Origin: Hemileia vastatrix | Lineage: Eukaryota > Basidiomycota > Pucciniomycetes > Pucciniales > Zaghouaniaceae | NCBI GenBank assembly: GCA_030280995.1 | Contig: JASXTE010000015.1 | Coordinates: 26,158,501 to 26,222,500 of the forward strand | Direction of reading: 5' to 3' | Length of the DNA stretch: 64,000 nt | Shown here: positions 33,958 to 45,718 of the stretch, in pieces | Layout of the letters: each line of letters starts with the position of its first letter | How positions within the stretch are numbered: the stretch's first letter is position 1 | Translations under genes and position numbers: made by a program | Notes under the pieces: generated by a model | Databases searched by the model: none | Seen by the model: only the letters and a program-made list of their open reading frames with translations | What the model was told of the DNA's origin: nothing

Positions 33958-35523
33958 GTGGATATGGAAAAGGAACTGTTACAATTAATTTTGGATTCAT
34001 ATGAAAAAGATTCTGATTTAAATAAATTGTTTACAATCTTTAATTATCCAAAGAATGATTTTATCCAAGCATTGATAAAAACTCTTCCTCCAAAGTACCA
34101 GAGTCCTTTGAGTAAAGGAAAGTTTTCCATTGAAGATGGTTATATTTACTACAGGAGAAAACTGGCCAATGTCATTGTTATTCCTCCTTCCATGAAAGAA
34201 ACCATTTTAAAACTATGTCATGATGACACATTAGCAGGAAATTTTGATCTTGAAAAAACCATTATCAGAATTAAAAACACCGCTTGGTGGGCTAATATGT
34301 CTGTAGACACTAAATTTTATGTTGAATCTTGTGATTCTTGTCAGAAATCTAAGAGATTGACTGGTAGGAGAGCAGGATTGTTACAACATATTGAAGCACC
34401 TGATGCTTCTTGGCAAATAATTAAAATGAATTTTGTCACTGGTCTTCCTGTAGCAGGTAAAGACAGTTATAACTCTTGTTGGGTAATAGTGGATAGATTC
34501 ACCAAAATGTGTAAATTTATTTCCACCCACAAAGATTTATCTACCAAAGAAAAAGATTTCTTATGGTGGTCTTACATGTTTAATATTGTTGGATTTCCAA
34601 AAGCCATTATCTCTGATAGAGATCCAAAATTTACTTCTGAGTTTTGGACCTCTATGATGGATATTTGTGGCTGTGAGTTGAAATTTTCTACAGCTTTCCC
34701 TCGTTAGACTGATGGTCTAGCTGAAATAATGATTCAAACTCTGGAAGATATGATTAGAAGGTATCGTGCCTTTGGTTTAGAATATAAAGACAATGACAGA
34801 TTTACTCATGACTGGGTCACTCTATTGCCTGGTCTTTAATTTGCATATAATAGCACGGTTCATTCTGTCACAGAGAAAAATCCTTTTGAGATTTGGCTAG
34901 GTTATGTCCCAAACACTCCTGCTCAAATTCTCAATAATGAATTGCCTAAGTTGGAACTACACCCTGGTGTAAAATCTTTTATGCCAATGCAACAGCTATG
35001 CAGAAAACATGATCAAAGCTGTATTGATAAAGCATTTGAATATGAAAAGAAAAGATGGGATAAGTCCCATAAAGAATACACATTTAACAAGGGTGATGAA
35101 GTGTTGATATCTACTGTCCATTTTAATTTACAAGGCAATAAAAAATTAAAATATACTTTTTTGGGACCATTTGTTGTTAAAAGAATGGTTGGAGATAATG
35201 CAAAAGAAGTTGTATTGTATTCTCCTTATGATAGGAAACACCCTGTTTTCCCCATTTCCTTACTTAAACCTTATACTTCCAAAAGTGACTTATTTCCCAA
35301 AAGAAGGGGAAGACCTAAGAAAAACCCTCAGGAAGTCACAGAAACTTCAAATATTGATAAAATTCTCAATGATAGAATTATCACTTCTGAAAGAGGTATT
35401 GAATATTTTTTGAGATATAAAAACAAGTCATCTGAAAATGATGCATGGATACCTGGAAAAGAAATTTCAAATCTTCCTACTCTGTTAAAAAGTATAAAAA
35501 GAAAAATCTTAGCATTTTTTTAA
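33958..35523 (+). pseudogene. TE-B integrase with AT-hook and chromodomain-like tail
   Basis: Same frame as the RT. HHCC finger partly decayed (HDDTLAGNF where TE-C has HDDILAVHF; CDSCQKSK intact). DDE core: VIVDRFTKMCKF, IISDRDPKFTSEF, and GLAEIMIQTLEDMIRR holding the glutamate. After KKRWDKSHKEYTFNKGDEV (barrel), the tail has the AT-hook-like KRRGRPKK followed by about 50 residues, ILNDRIITSERGIEYFLRYK ... DAWIPGKEISNLPTLL, that resemble a chromodomain. Stops: TAG at 34705-34707 and TAA at about 34837. Confidence 0.9.
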
Positions 35524-35546
35524 TTGTTTTTTTTAGAGTGAGAGAG

Positions 35547-36222
35547 TGTCAGCCAGGCTATCTCAGGAGCCCAGTAAATTATATGATAAATTACTGGAAT
35601 CATTTAAGGGAATAATGCTATATATTTCATGTAATTACAATTAGAAATCTTATTGAATAAAATTATATAAATATTTTATAAGTAAAATAATTTCTATATT
35701 TATTATTAAGAAAATTTTTATTACATAAAAGGATATTATATTCTTTAACATCATGGTGCATTTTTTATGTATTTAATATTCCTAAATCAATAAATTAATT
35801 ATTTAAAATTATATTATAAGTGTAAAATTCAACTTATAATTACAACTTGAATAATAAAATTTATATAAACTAAATACAACTTATCATATAATACTATCCA
35901 TAAATATTGGGCGCCTCCTTGACCCTTAATTGTGTCACTAAAATTACTAAATTAAGTAAAATACTTATTTAATATAATAAATTTAATTTATCATTTTAAA
36001 AATTTTATTATATTAAATTAATTAGTTTTTTCAATTAAATTAATAACTAAATTACTTGAAACAGTTAAAATGATTAATTTAATTTTCTTTATACTGAATT
36101 ATGAATTAATATACATAATAAAAGCGTGAAAATAATTCCTTTTGTTTTAATTAAAACTTTTCAGCTATTTTTATTACCTGTTTTAGATTTTCTTTCTCAC
36201 AGTTTTCAGTTTTCATACTCAC
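35547..36222 (+). repeat. TE-B 3' LTR, first part
   Basis: Matches 15258-15937. Ends in CTCAC (36218-36222), the left target copy of TE-C; the undisturbed copy near 15932 reads straight through ACTCACTTAGTTATTC. Confidence 0.93.
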
Positions 36223-37017
36223 TGTCATGGGTCTTTTTATGTCTAGAAGATTTTTAATGGTGGTCCAACAGCAGAAACAGTGGAAATTTTGGATTTCAAA
36301 GTGTAGAGTATGTTTTTATATCTTTAATTTATTTTACTCAAATATAAGAGGTAAGAAGTTTAATTATTATTATAAATTAATGAGATAGTACTACAACAAT
36401 GTAATTACTATAAAAAATAATAGATAGCAATAAGTATTTAAATTAAATAAATGTTTTGTTAAATGTAAGTAAGTAATGAATGGATCAAAAACAACCAGAA
36501 AGGAAGGCCTTATATAGGCAAAGGAGAGACAAAGTAAGGTGTTAAAATCCTAAATACAGTAGTCTGAGAGAAGAAAAGAACATTCCAAAAAAATATTTCC
36601 TATTAATAAGGTTGTTCCAAAAAGAAGGTGTCAGAAAAGAGTATTTACTGTATATGACAGAAATAAATTGATGTATTTAAAATTTACTGTAAATGTCAAT
36701 TTTAAATAAGTAATTTGAATTTTTTGTAGGTAGTTAATTTTATTTTAATATTAAATTTTAATTTTTATCTATTTAAATATTAATTTCGATTTCTTTTAAC
36801 CTGTCATTGAGCATGGTGTTAGAAAATATAAGTATAAGTGACATTTAATATTAATTTTAATTATTCACTAGCTTTACCATTTTGTAATTAGTTAATTTGT
36901 TATAGGTAAATTTAATGTAAATAAGTTATAATTAATAAAATTAAAATAATAAGGTGCAGCTTCATCCCATTAAATAATTAATTCTTTTACTGGGTAAGTC
37001 TAGCAGCCTGGCTGACC
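36223..37017 (-). repeat. TE-C 3' LTR
   Basis: Uninterrupted copy that shows how 44107-44420 and 55971-56448 join: it reads AAAGTAAGGTGTTAAA where TE-D sits in the other copy. TATATAAGG on the sense strand (complement near 36511-36519) is the TATA box. The last base is changed (TGACC). Confidence 0.93.
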
Positions 37018-37049
37018 CTCCCTCACTCTGAAAAAAAATAAAAAAAATG

Positions 37050-38501
37050 CTATGATTTTTTCTTTTTATATTTCTTTAGCAGAGTAGGAAGATTAGATAT
37101 CTCCTTCCCAGGTATCCAAGAATCATATTCAGAAGATTTATTCTTGAATCTCATAAAGTATTCTGTACCTTTTTCAGAAATAACTATTCTGTCATTTAGA
37201 ATCTTATCAATTTCTGCTGTCTCAGTGATTTTATTAGGGGTCTTTTTTGGTCTTCCCCTCCTTTTGGGAAATAAATCACTATTGAATGTGTAAGGTTTCA
37301 AAAGAGATATTTGAAAACAGGATGTTTTCTGTCATATGGAGAATACAAAATAACTTCAACTGCTTTATCACCAACCATTCTTCTGACAACAAATGGACCA
37401 ACAAATGGGTCTTTCAATTTGTTATTACCTTTTGAATTGAAGTGGACTGTAGAAATAAACACTTCATCACCCTTTTCAAAAGTGTATTCTTTATGGGATT
37501 TGTCTCATCTCTTCTTCTCATATTCAAAGGATTTTTCAATACATTTTTGAGCATGACTTCTGCAAAGTTGTTGCATTTGAAGAAAAGATTTTACACCAGA
37601 ATGTAAATCCAATTTAGGTATTTTATTATTGAGAATTTTGGTAGGAGTATTTGGATCATATCCAAGCCAGAGTTCAAAAGGCTTTCTTTGAGTAACAGAA
37701 TGAACAGTGCTATTATAAGAAAATTCCAACCCAGGAAGTAAGGTAACCCAATCATGAGTGAATCTGTCATTGTCTTTATACTCAAGGCCAAAGGCAAAAT
37801 ACCTTCTTATCATGTCCTCTAAAGTCTGAATCATTCTTTCAGCTAATCCATCAGTCTGAGGGTGGTGGGCAGTAGAAAGTTTCAGATCACGACCACAAAC
37901 ATCCATCAGAGACATCCAAAATTCAGAAGTAAATTTAGGGTCTCTGTCAGAGATTATGGCTTTAGGAAAACCAGCAGTATTAAACATATGAGACCACCAT
38001 AAGAAAGCTAATTCTTTAATGCAAACATCCTTGTGAGTAGGGGATAAATTTACAAATTTTTGTGAATCTGTCCACAATAAATCAACAAGAGTTATAACTG
38101 TCTTTTCCAGCAATGGGTAATCCTGTTACAAAATCTATGCTTTTTATCTGCCATGGTGCATCAGGAGGTTCAATATGTTGCATTAATCCAGCTCTCTTAC
38201 CAGTAAATCTTTTTGATTTTTGGAAAGAATCACAAGATTCTATTTATAATTTGGTGTCTTTAGACATATTAACCCACCAAGCAGTGTTTTTGATTCTAAT
38301 CATTGTTTTCTCAAGATCAAAATGTACAGCCAATATGTCATCATGAAAAATTTTCAAGATGATTTCTTTCATAGAAGGAGGAATAAAAATGACATTACTC
38401 AAATTTCTTCTATTATATAAATATCCTTCATCAATTGAAGATTTACATTTTTCCAAAGCCTTTTGGTACTTTGGTGGGAGGGGTTTAATTAATGCTTGCA
38501 T
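37050..38501 (-). pseudogene. TE-C integrase with AT-hook and chromodomain-like tail
   Basis: HDDILAVHFDLEKT (finger histidines), AIISDRDPKFTSEF, STAHHPQTDGLAERMIQTLE with the catalytic glutamate, then the tail with KRRGRPKK and a chromodomain-like segment ending SWIPGKEISNLPTLLKKYKK. At least two frameshifts (near 37305-37505 and around 38113) and a stop before the CDSC part. The tail is conserved with TE-B residue by residue, so it belongs to the functional protein. Confidence 0.9.
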
Positions 38502-40048
38502 TGAATCATTTTTTGGATCATTTAATAGGGTGCATAATTTTTTTAAGTCAGTGTCCTTATCATATGAATCTAGAATAAGCTGTTATAGCTCTTCCTCCAT
38601 ATCAACTACATATATCCCATGAGTATGTATAATTTCATCCTCAGAATCATAAGCAGGATTTGAGTCATCATTTGGTAAAGGTAACCTTGATAACATATCC
38701 ACATTTGAGTGAACAATACCAGCCCTATGAATAATTGTCATTCTCCCTCTATATTCCTGAATAGCTAAATGCCATCTGAACATATGTCTGTTAGGTGTTT
38801 TCAAGTTTAAAAGGGATTTAACTGCACTGCAGTCAGTGACAAACTCAAATTTCTGGTCATCTAGATAATAATGTAGCTTTTCTAGAGCCCACACTACGGC
38901 TAGACATTCAAGCTGAGTGGCACCATATTTCAATTCACTATTTCTCAAAGTTCTTGAAATGTAACAAAATAATACTTTTGATACTTAATCATTCATCACT
39001 TCTTTTTGATGGAGGGCAGCACTAAGACCAATAAAACTGGCATCAGTGTACAAAACAAATGGTTGATTAAAGTCAGGTAAAGCAAGAATTGGTTATGACA
39101 TCAAACAGTGTTTCATAGTGTCAAAAGCTCTATGTCTTTCACTATTCCAGGAAAAAGTAACATCCTTTCAAGTCAATTGGGTAAGGGGTAAAGCTATGAC
39201 TTGGTAATTTTTAATATACTGTCTATAGGATCCACACAATCCCAAAAAACTGTGGAGCTCTCTAACTGTGTTAGGAGCCTTCACCTGTTGTATGGCTGCC
39301 ACTTTGTTTTGGTCAACACATATCTGTAACCCTGAAACAACATGACCAAGTAATTTAAAGAATAAAAACTAAATTTTCATTTCTTCAAAGAAAGTGTCAT
39401 ATTTATTTCATCCATTTTGTGGAACACTTTAAACAGGTGGTTAAGACCGTCCTCAAATGTTTTTGAGAATATGATGATATCATCAATATAAACCATCAGC
39501 CATCCTTAAATTATCTCTTGATGGAATATGTTATCCATAACTTTTTGAAAAACTGAAGGGGCATTTTTAGGGCCAAATGGCATCCTAACATACTTATAAA
39601 TACCCATATGAGTAGCAATCATCAGAAAATTCAGGGAATTCTTCTCAACAGGTACCTAGTGATATCCCTTGTTGCCATCCAGACAGCTGATATATTTAGC
39701 ACCTTGTAAGGTAGCATGTATAGAGCTAATTCTAAGTAAAGGATAGATATCATCAACACTATAAGTATTTAATGTTCTATAATCACCACATAACCTGGCT
39801 TTATCTTTCTCATAAGAAATTAGGACAGGTGAGATAACACAATATTTAGGTGTTTCAACTACCTTTTCAATAATATTCATTTTCAAAAGGGTAGAGATAT
39901 TGCCTTCAATATCTTTTCTCTTTATGGGAGAAGCAGGATAAGGCTTCTTCTTTAAACTAGGTGGTATGTCAGTTAATGGACAAGATAATGAAAGTTTCAT
40001 TTCTTCTTTAACTAATCCTAGTTCATGTGACCCATGAGCAAAGGTCAT
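38502..40048 (-). pseudogene. TE-C reverse transcriptase and RNase H
   Basis: RT N-terminal part at 39656-40048 (KPYPASPIKRKDIEGNISTL, RLCGDYRTLNTYSVDDIYPL), then frameshifted sequence with MPFGPKNAP-like and VYIDD-like blocks on the complement at 39480-39600. RNase H at 38583-38990: KYGATQLECLAVVWALEK, FVTDCSAVKSLLNLKTPNRH, HRAGIVHSNVDMLSRLPLP. Several frameshifts and stops. Better preserved than TE-B at the N-terminus (GDYR intact). Confidence 0.88.
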
Positions 40049-40728
40049 AGTAAAGATTTTATAAATTTAATGATGGAATCTTTATCCTCACCAGAAAGTT
40101 GTTCTCCAAAAGAAGCATTGTTGATTTCAGACATAAGGTCATGCATTTCTTTTGTAGATCTTCCTTTATATTGAACCACTGAATTACATGTGTTCAATTC
40201 TGGTTTTAATAATTTTTTGGGGGAGGAAATCTTAAATCTTTTTTTTTCACTCATCCCCATTGTGAAACATTGGTTTAAAGGATCCAATTTTATGCCATAC
40301 TTGGTTAAAATATCATTTCCTTTAATAAACAAACTGCTTAAGTTATCATTTTTCATGACAAAAAAATCACAAATAGCTCTTACAAAACCATGGTTATATT
40401 TAAAAAACACTGTGGCTTTGTATTTACAAATGGGGGACAAAACAGAGCCATAACCTCTCCAATTTTCAGAAATGATAGGCATAAAATTTGATTTATAGTC
40501 TTGATCCACTGAAGCAAGTGATTTTTCAGACACTACACTTCCTCCAGCTCCAGAATCCAGAACAACTTCAATGCTGGTTCCATTGATCAAGATTGGTGCC
40601 TTGAGAGGGGCAATAACAATTGAGCTACCCTCAATTTTCTTTATGATCTCAGAATCCTCAACTGTAGATAAATCATTATTATAAATATCAATAGTATTTA
40701 AATAATGAATATCCTCTTCCAGCATCAA
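40045..40728 (-). pseudogene. TE-C protease
   Basis: VVLDSGAGGSVVSEKSLASV keeps the catalytic DSG lost in TE-B. LFIKGNDILTKYGIKLDPLN is the second protease block. The open frame covers 227 codons; the start is not a real initiation site, since the protein is part of a polyprotein. Confidence 0.88.
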
Positions 40729-40773
40729 GATTTCTTGTTGAGATTCATATGAAATATTACTGGCACAATCAAT

Positions 40774-41530
40774 TTAATTATCATCCAGTTCTATTGTGTC
40801 ATCAGCCTGATCCTCAGTTTGTTCAACAAGATTTACCTTCTTGTCACATACATGGCCTTTCTGCCAAGGCTTTTTGCACTTGAAGCAAGTGTTTGTTGCA
40901 TACTTTTTAGGTGCAACAGGGGCAGAAGGTTTACCAACCTTTTCCGGAGGTTTCTGTTGGTAAGTGGAGGGTTTCTCCAAAGGGGTTCTAGGAATGAATC
41001 TTCTGGCATCATACTTATTGTTTAGAAGGATCTCATTACAAGTATTAATGAAAGAAGAAGGCTCTCTGGAGAACTCAGTCCTAGCCACTATCAAGTCTCT
41101 CAAAGACATTGGTAATTTATAAAGGATCCTGTCCTTCCATAACTCAAACTCCATATTTGGGTCCATTTCCCTCAAGATTTTAACAAGTTTCATTATGAAA
41201 TCAATAGGTTTATCAGTAGAAGAGCTTTATCTAGTTTCTTCATACTGCCTTTGTTGAGCCATCCTAAACTTGGAGCCACCAAATTGTTCTTTAATTAATT
41301 TCTTCTAATCTTCCCATGAGTAGTCATTCCTATCCAGGAGAACAGATTCATACCACATTGGGGCTACATTGGTAAAAAAAGAAATTAACTTAGACACAAT
41401 TTCATCATCTGGGAGTTTGTAAGAATTTTCTAGATTATCAATTCTTCAAATGAATTGTTGCCAATCAGAAGAAGAATCACCATAAAATGTTGGATACTGG
41501 TCAAGTTTTGGCCAATTCTTTTGATTGGAA
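40774..41530 (-). pseudogene. TE-C Gag capsid and zinc knuckle
   Basis: Capsid from about 41520 (WPKLDQYPTFYGDSSSDW) in broken frames, then an open part with MDPNMEFELWKDRILYKLP and the knuckle CFKCKKPWQKGHVCDKK. Matches TE-B 30990-31750 along its length. Confidence 0.87.
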
Positions 41531-41783
41531 GTAGTATCCTTATTAAAAGCTTGTTTCTGAGTGAGAAGGAGCTATAAATTCTCCAATTGGGCAGTAATTT
41601 CATTGTTTAATCCTTCTGTGGATGATCCAGGTACATTATCAATTTTTGATGGAAACTCAGTGATATCAACAGGTATTTCTGGAAATAATTTTTCTTTGGA
41701 ATAACTAGGAACAGGTAAAATGGGGGTATCCTTCTCAACTGGTTCTTTCAAAGAAATTTCAGAAACTTTTGATTATATAACAA

Positions 41784-42407
41784 TCAATTCAATTTCTCCT
41801 CATTGGTTTTTAACCTAGTTTTTACTCTTGGAATACTAGATAAATTCTCATTGATGGTTGCAAAAGATAATTGATTCTTATTTTGTAAAGATGAATAATG
41901 GTTACTCAATATTTCTAAGTTCATCTTGTGTCCCTCTAGCCCCTGGAAACAGATGGACACAGTATCTTTTAATTTAGACAAATCATTCTTGATATTTTTA
42001 CATAAAGAAACTTTCTCTTCATGAGTTACTTTGTAATAAAAAAACATCAGAAACTCTCTGTAACTGACTCCTCAATGCTTGATAACCCTGTTCAGTTAAC
42101 AAACTATTCTATTTCTGAGTCAATTGCATGTTGTTCATTATATGATTTTGTTTAGCAATAATAACTCTCAAATATTCATCATTAATGTTTTCTACATCTG
42201 GAGTATTTCTCAATATTGAAACAGAATAAATTTCCAGATGCTCATAAAACTCAGGATCAAGTGTCTCATCAATAATAGCCATATACGGATTTATCATTGA
42301 AGTAGCAATTAAAACCAAAGGATTAGATACATTAGAATATTGAGCAATTTTTCTACTGTTCTCAGCCTCTACTGGTCTCACAGTCTCATCTCCTCTTCCA
42401 GAATTAC
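41784..42407 (-). pseudogene. TE-C Gag middle region
   Basis: Two open pieces: DPEFYEHLEIYSVSILRNT (42109-42381) and a helical part ending SSIPRVKTRLKTNEEKLN (41784-42047). Homologous to TE-B 29256-30755. A stop after MNNMQLTQK interrupts it. Confidence 0.75.
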
Positions 42408-42465
42408 CTGAAGGAACTGAATCAGTTACAAGAAATGGTACTTGGGATTAAATAGAGGGGCTTAC
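42408..42465 (-). other. Predicted intron in TE-C gag
   Basis: GTAAGC ... CCTTCAG on the complement, 58 bp, at the same point of gag as the TE-B candidate (29202-29255). Confidence 0.45.
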
Positions 42466-42999
42466 CATGGCTTTGAAAAGACTTGGATGTGGTTGATTTT
42501 TCTCCTTCTTCCTCCTTGGTAGGGATGAGGAGGTTTTGGGTTGAACTTATTTTTTCTTGAAGGACCTTCCTGAGGTACTTGTTGCTGTTGCTGTTGGGAC
42601 AGATAATCCCACTGGGTGTTCAGCCAATCCCACTGCCACTTTGAGACTTCCAACTTTTCTTGTTGCTGGGGGGCCAGTTGTGGAAGGGCTTTTGGAGGAG
42701 GATGTTTCTTCTTCTATTGAAGAAAAGACTCTATGTTTCTTACCTTGTCTTCTAGATAGTCTATTCTTGACCTCAGCTTGAGGTTTTCTGTCCTCAACTC
42801 CTTTATGTGAGTGGAGAGATTTTTGACTTGCTGATTCAAGGGCATCTTTTTTATCTTGAAGCCTTTGGGAAGCTCTTCTGGAGGGTTGATAGAAGGCTTT
42901 TGTTCCTGAGCAGTTTTCTCCAATAATATTTCCATCTCCTGCATTTCTACATTCTGATTGGTCAATTAATTGATTAATTTGAGCCAGTTTTGTAGTCAA
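42466..42999 (-). pseudogene. TE-C Gag N-terminal coiled-coil part
   Basis: FKIKKMPLNQQVKNLSTHIK and a leucine-rich coiled segment, then KWQWDWLNTQWDYLSQQ and PYQGGRRRK. The coiled-coil frame overlaps a longer serine/lysine-rich frame (42547-42999) at the same +1 offset as in TE-B. A stop after NIESFLQ splits the conserved frame. Confidence 0.65.
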
Positions 43000-43179
43000 A
43001 GGAGAACTTACAGAAGAGGCTTCATCATAATTAATTAAATCTAGTTCCTGGTCACAGCCAGCAGAAGCACCTTTATCAGTAATAGTTGTAATTAACCTGA
43101 ACTGAGAGAAAAGAAATATTTAATTAGTTATTATTTTTACTTTTAATTAAAGAAAAATAAGAAAAAAAATATATTATAT
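43000..43179. other. TE-C leader, unique part
   Basis: AT-rich, no gene or motif recognised. Confidence 0.5.
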
Positions 43180-43690
43180 AAGTAATTATCAGGATTTTGT
43201 AATTAACTAGAATAATTAAAATATAATGTTTATCAAGACAAAAATTAACTAAAATAATAATCACAATTTTATTAATTTTAAGGTAATTTTATAACCAGGA
43301 TTTAAAATAAATCAACTGAAATAATAAAATAATTTAATAATTAGTAATATTTTGATAATTATCAGGATTAGAAGTCAACTGAAAAATAATTTAATTACCA
43401 GGACGTATTGTCAACTGAAATAATTTAATTACCAGGACTTATCGTCAACTGAAATAATTCTAATTACCAGGACTTATGTCAACTGAAAAAATTTGATTAC
43501 CAGGACTTATTATTTTACTGAAATAATTTTAATTACCAGGAATTTATTGTCAACTGAAATAATTTGATATAATTAAATTGATTTATATTATTTTTAAATT
43601 TAACTGCCAGGACAATTTGTCAACTGAAACAATAATATAAATTTCTAATTATCAGGACAGAAGTCGACTGAAATAATTAAAAAAAATATA
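43180..43690. repeat. Tandem array in the TE-C RNA leader
   Basis: At least ten degenerate copies of a 33-45-bp unit with the core ATTACCAGGACTTAT followed by GTCAACTGAAATAATTT. The cleanest copies lie between 43390 and 43560. Not seen in the TE-B leader. Confidence 0.85.
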
Positions 43691-44106
43691 ATTAATTTAA
43701 CTCTTATATCACTTCTAGAACTAAGAAAAATATAGTTCTATCTTTTTCAACTAGGAAAAAAATATTTTTATTTTTCCAGACACCTCCCCCTGTAAAATGA
43801 GCAAGTTAATGCCACTTTACAGAGTGCTGAGTAACAAAAGATGTACATGTGCAATGAAATGTGTAAAATGACCCACAATTAGTAATCAAATAATTACCAC
43901 AAATATATATGACTATTTTCAATATATGAACATAAATTTTGGAGTGCAGTTTGATTCCTGGTCGTAGCAAATAGTAATTCACGTGGCTGATGACATTTGT
44001 TGTCTTTGTCATATACTTGTCCTATTAGCACCTAGTCGTTGATGGTTCCTCTGTTTCCAGCTTCAAGATATCGATGCACCAACAACTATTTGGAAAGGGC
44101 CTCAAT
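43691..44106. other. TE-C leader next to the 5' LTR
   Basis: No gene. The sense strand starts ATTGAGGCCCTTTCC right at the LTR edge (complement of about 44092-44106), the probable primer-binding site. Confidence 0.6.
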
Positions 44107-44420
44107 TGTCAAGGGGTCTTTTTATGTCTAGAAAGTTTTTAACGGCAGTCCAACAGCCATAACAGTGGAAATTTTGGATTTCAAAGTGTAGAGTATGTTT
44201 TTATATCTTTTATTTATTTTACTCAAATATAAGAGGTAAGAAGTTCAATTATTATTATAAATTAATGAGATAGTACTACAACAATGTAATTACTATAAAA
44301 AATAATAGATAGCAATAAGTATTTAAATTAAATAAATGTTTTGTTAAATGTAAGTAAGTAATGAATGGATCAAAAAAAACTAGAAAGGAAGGCCTTATAT
44401 AGGCAAAGGAGAGCCAAAGC
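44107..44420 (-). repeat. TE-C 5' LTR, left part
   Basis: Matches 36223-36530. It contains the sense-strand TATATAAGG (complement near 44395-44403); TE-D entered about 20 bp upstream of this TATA box in the sense direction. Confidence 0.93.
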
Positions 44421-44424
44421 ACGG

Positions 44425-45617
44425 TGTAGACTGTTCTAAAGTACTAAGCAGTAGACACAATTCGAGATGGGTTGGTTTTCCTTTTCAATTTCTAAAAAGA
44501 AGCGCCTGCCACTCTTATTTTTAAAGACAGCGCAATAATGTGTAACACTAATATTTGATTAGAAAGTTTAAAAGATGAGAGATGAGTCTTAGAGATCAGG
44601 AAAACAAGTATTACTATCTGGATATTTCTATTCTTAATAAGCACTAATATCCACAGCTACTCCCTCTTGAAGCGCTCTCTTTGACTATGCCTTATTATAG
44701 CAATAAAATAACTCTAATAATAGCTACTCCTACTAAACCTATATATTCTCTCTATGTTGCGCTCTTTCACTATACTATATGAAATACACACACAGATGCA
44801 CAAATGGTAAAAGACTCATAAATATCTTTTTTATTTGCTATTCTAATTTTCTTATATATATATATTTCTCTTCTCTCTATCTATATATATTTTTCCAGTA
44901 CTCAAGACACAGTTTGCTAGTGGATCTTCAGCGCTGGCTCTAGCACCATATTAGTAAAACAATAACTAATCTATTAGAAAACTATGTACACTGCTTGTAA
45001 CAACTACGGCGCCTAAAACATATCCTATGATTACTAACGCTAGTATTAACTTGTTTCACTCATACTCCACATATGCATTTTTGATTATACCTTTGCTTTT
45101 GTTTCAGCGCTATTTCCAGGTTTGACCCATTCTAACGCTGATCCTAGTCGCCTTGACTCTTGGGTAGTTTTGTGATTGATTCTCCACTCTCCTTTCTTTA
45201 ATAATAAGTTCATAGTCCTTACAATTCACTTAACTAGTTAGCCTACCTTATTACCTGTTTCAGTAAGTTACCCAACTAGCCGAGGTAAAGTATACTATGC
45301 ACTTGAATCGTCCTTAAGCCATAACTCTTTCCTTAATGTGTAACACATAATTATTGGAAAGTCCAAATCCATATTGTTTAGCGCTTTACAGTCCTAAATC
45401 AATAACACACGATTCCCCATTGTGTGGCACATCTCGCTACAAAATCCGAGCGCACAGACCCTTAATCCTTTTCTGCGCTTCCATTTCCTTTGTTCTTTGA
45501 AACACGCAAATACATATTATATTTTAGCACTTCCTACTGCGCTAACTTTCTTTGTTCTTCCTGGACTACGTGCGCTGATTGTTCTAAAATTATGCTACCT
45601 GCGAGAAGGATACCACA
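44425..45617 (-). repeat. TE-D 3' LTR
   Basis: Starts TGTAGACTGTTC, ends ACCACA; paired with 54772-55966. Followed on the plus strand by TCCTCCCTCT, the complement of the polypurine tract. Confidence 0.96.
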
Positions 45618-45650
45618 TCCTCCCTCTACTTGTGACTGTCCCCAGGAGCC

Positions 45651-45660
45651 CATAAATACC
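45651..45660 (+). promoter_or_regulatory. TATA-like element before the first antisense gene
   Basis: CATAAATACC lies 59-68 bp before the ATG at 45719 and 34 bp outside the LTR, so the antisense gene may have a promoter of its own. Confidence 0.4.
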
Positions 45661-45718
45661 TGCGTCTTGCAGCGTTTTCTTGCTCCATCTTCTGTCTTCT
45701 TCTTTTTTTTTTTTTATA

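Noticed and set aside
45422..45655. Plus-strand frame inside the TE-D LTR, nearly repeated at 55771-55998
   Set aside because: Present only because the LTR is duplicated; it is cut by the LTR end and has no recognisable domain.
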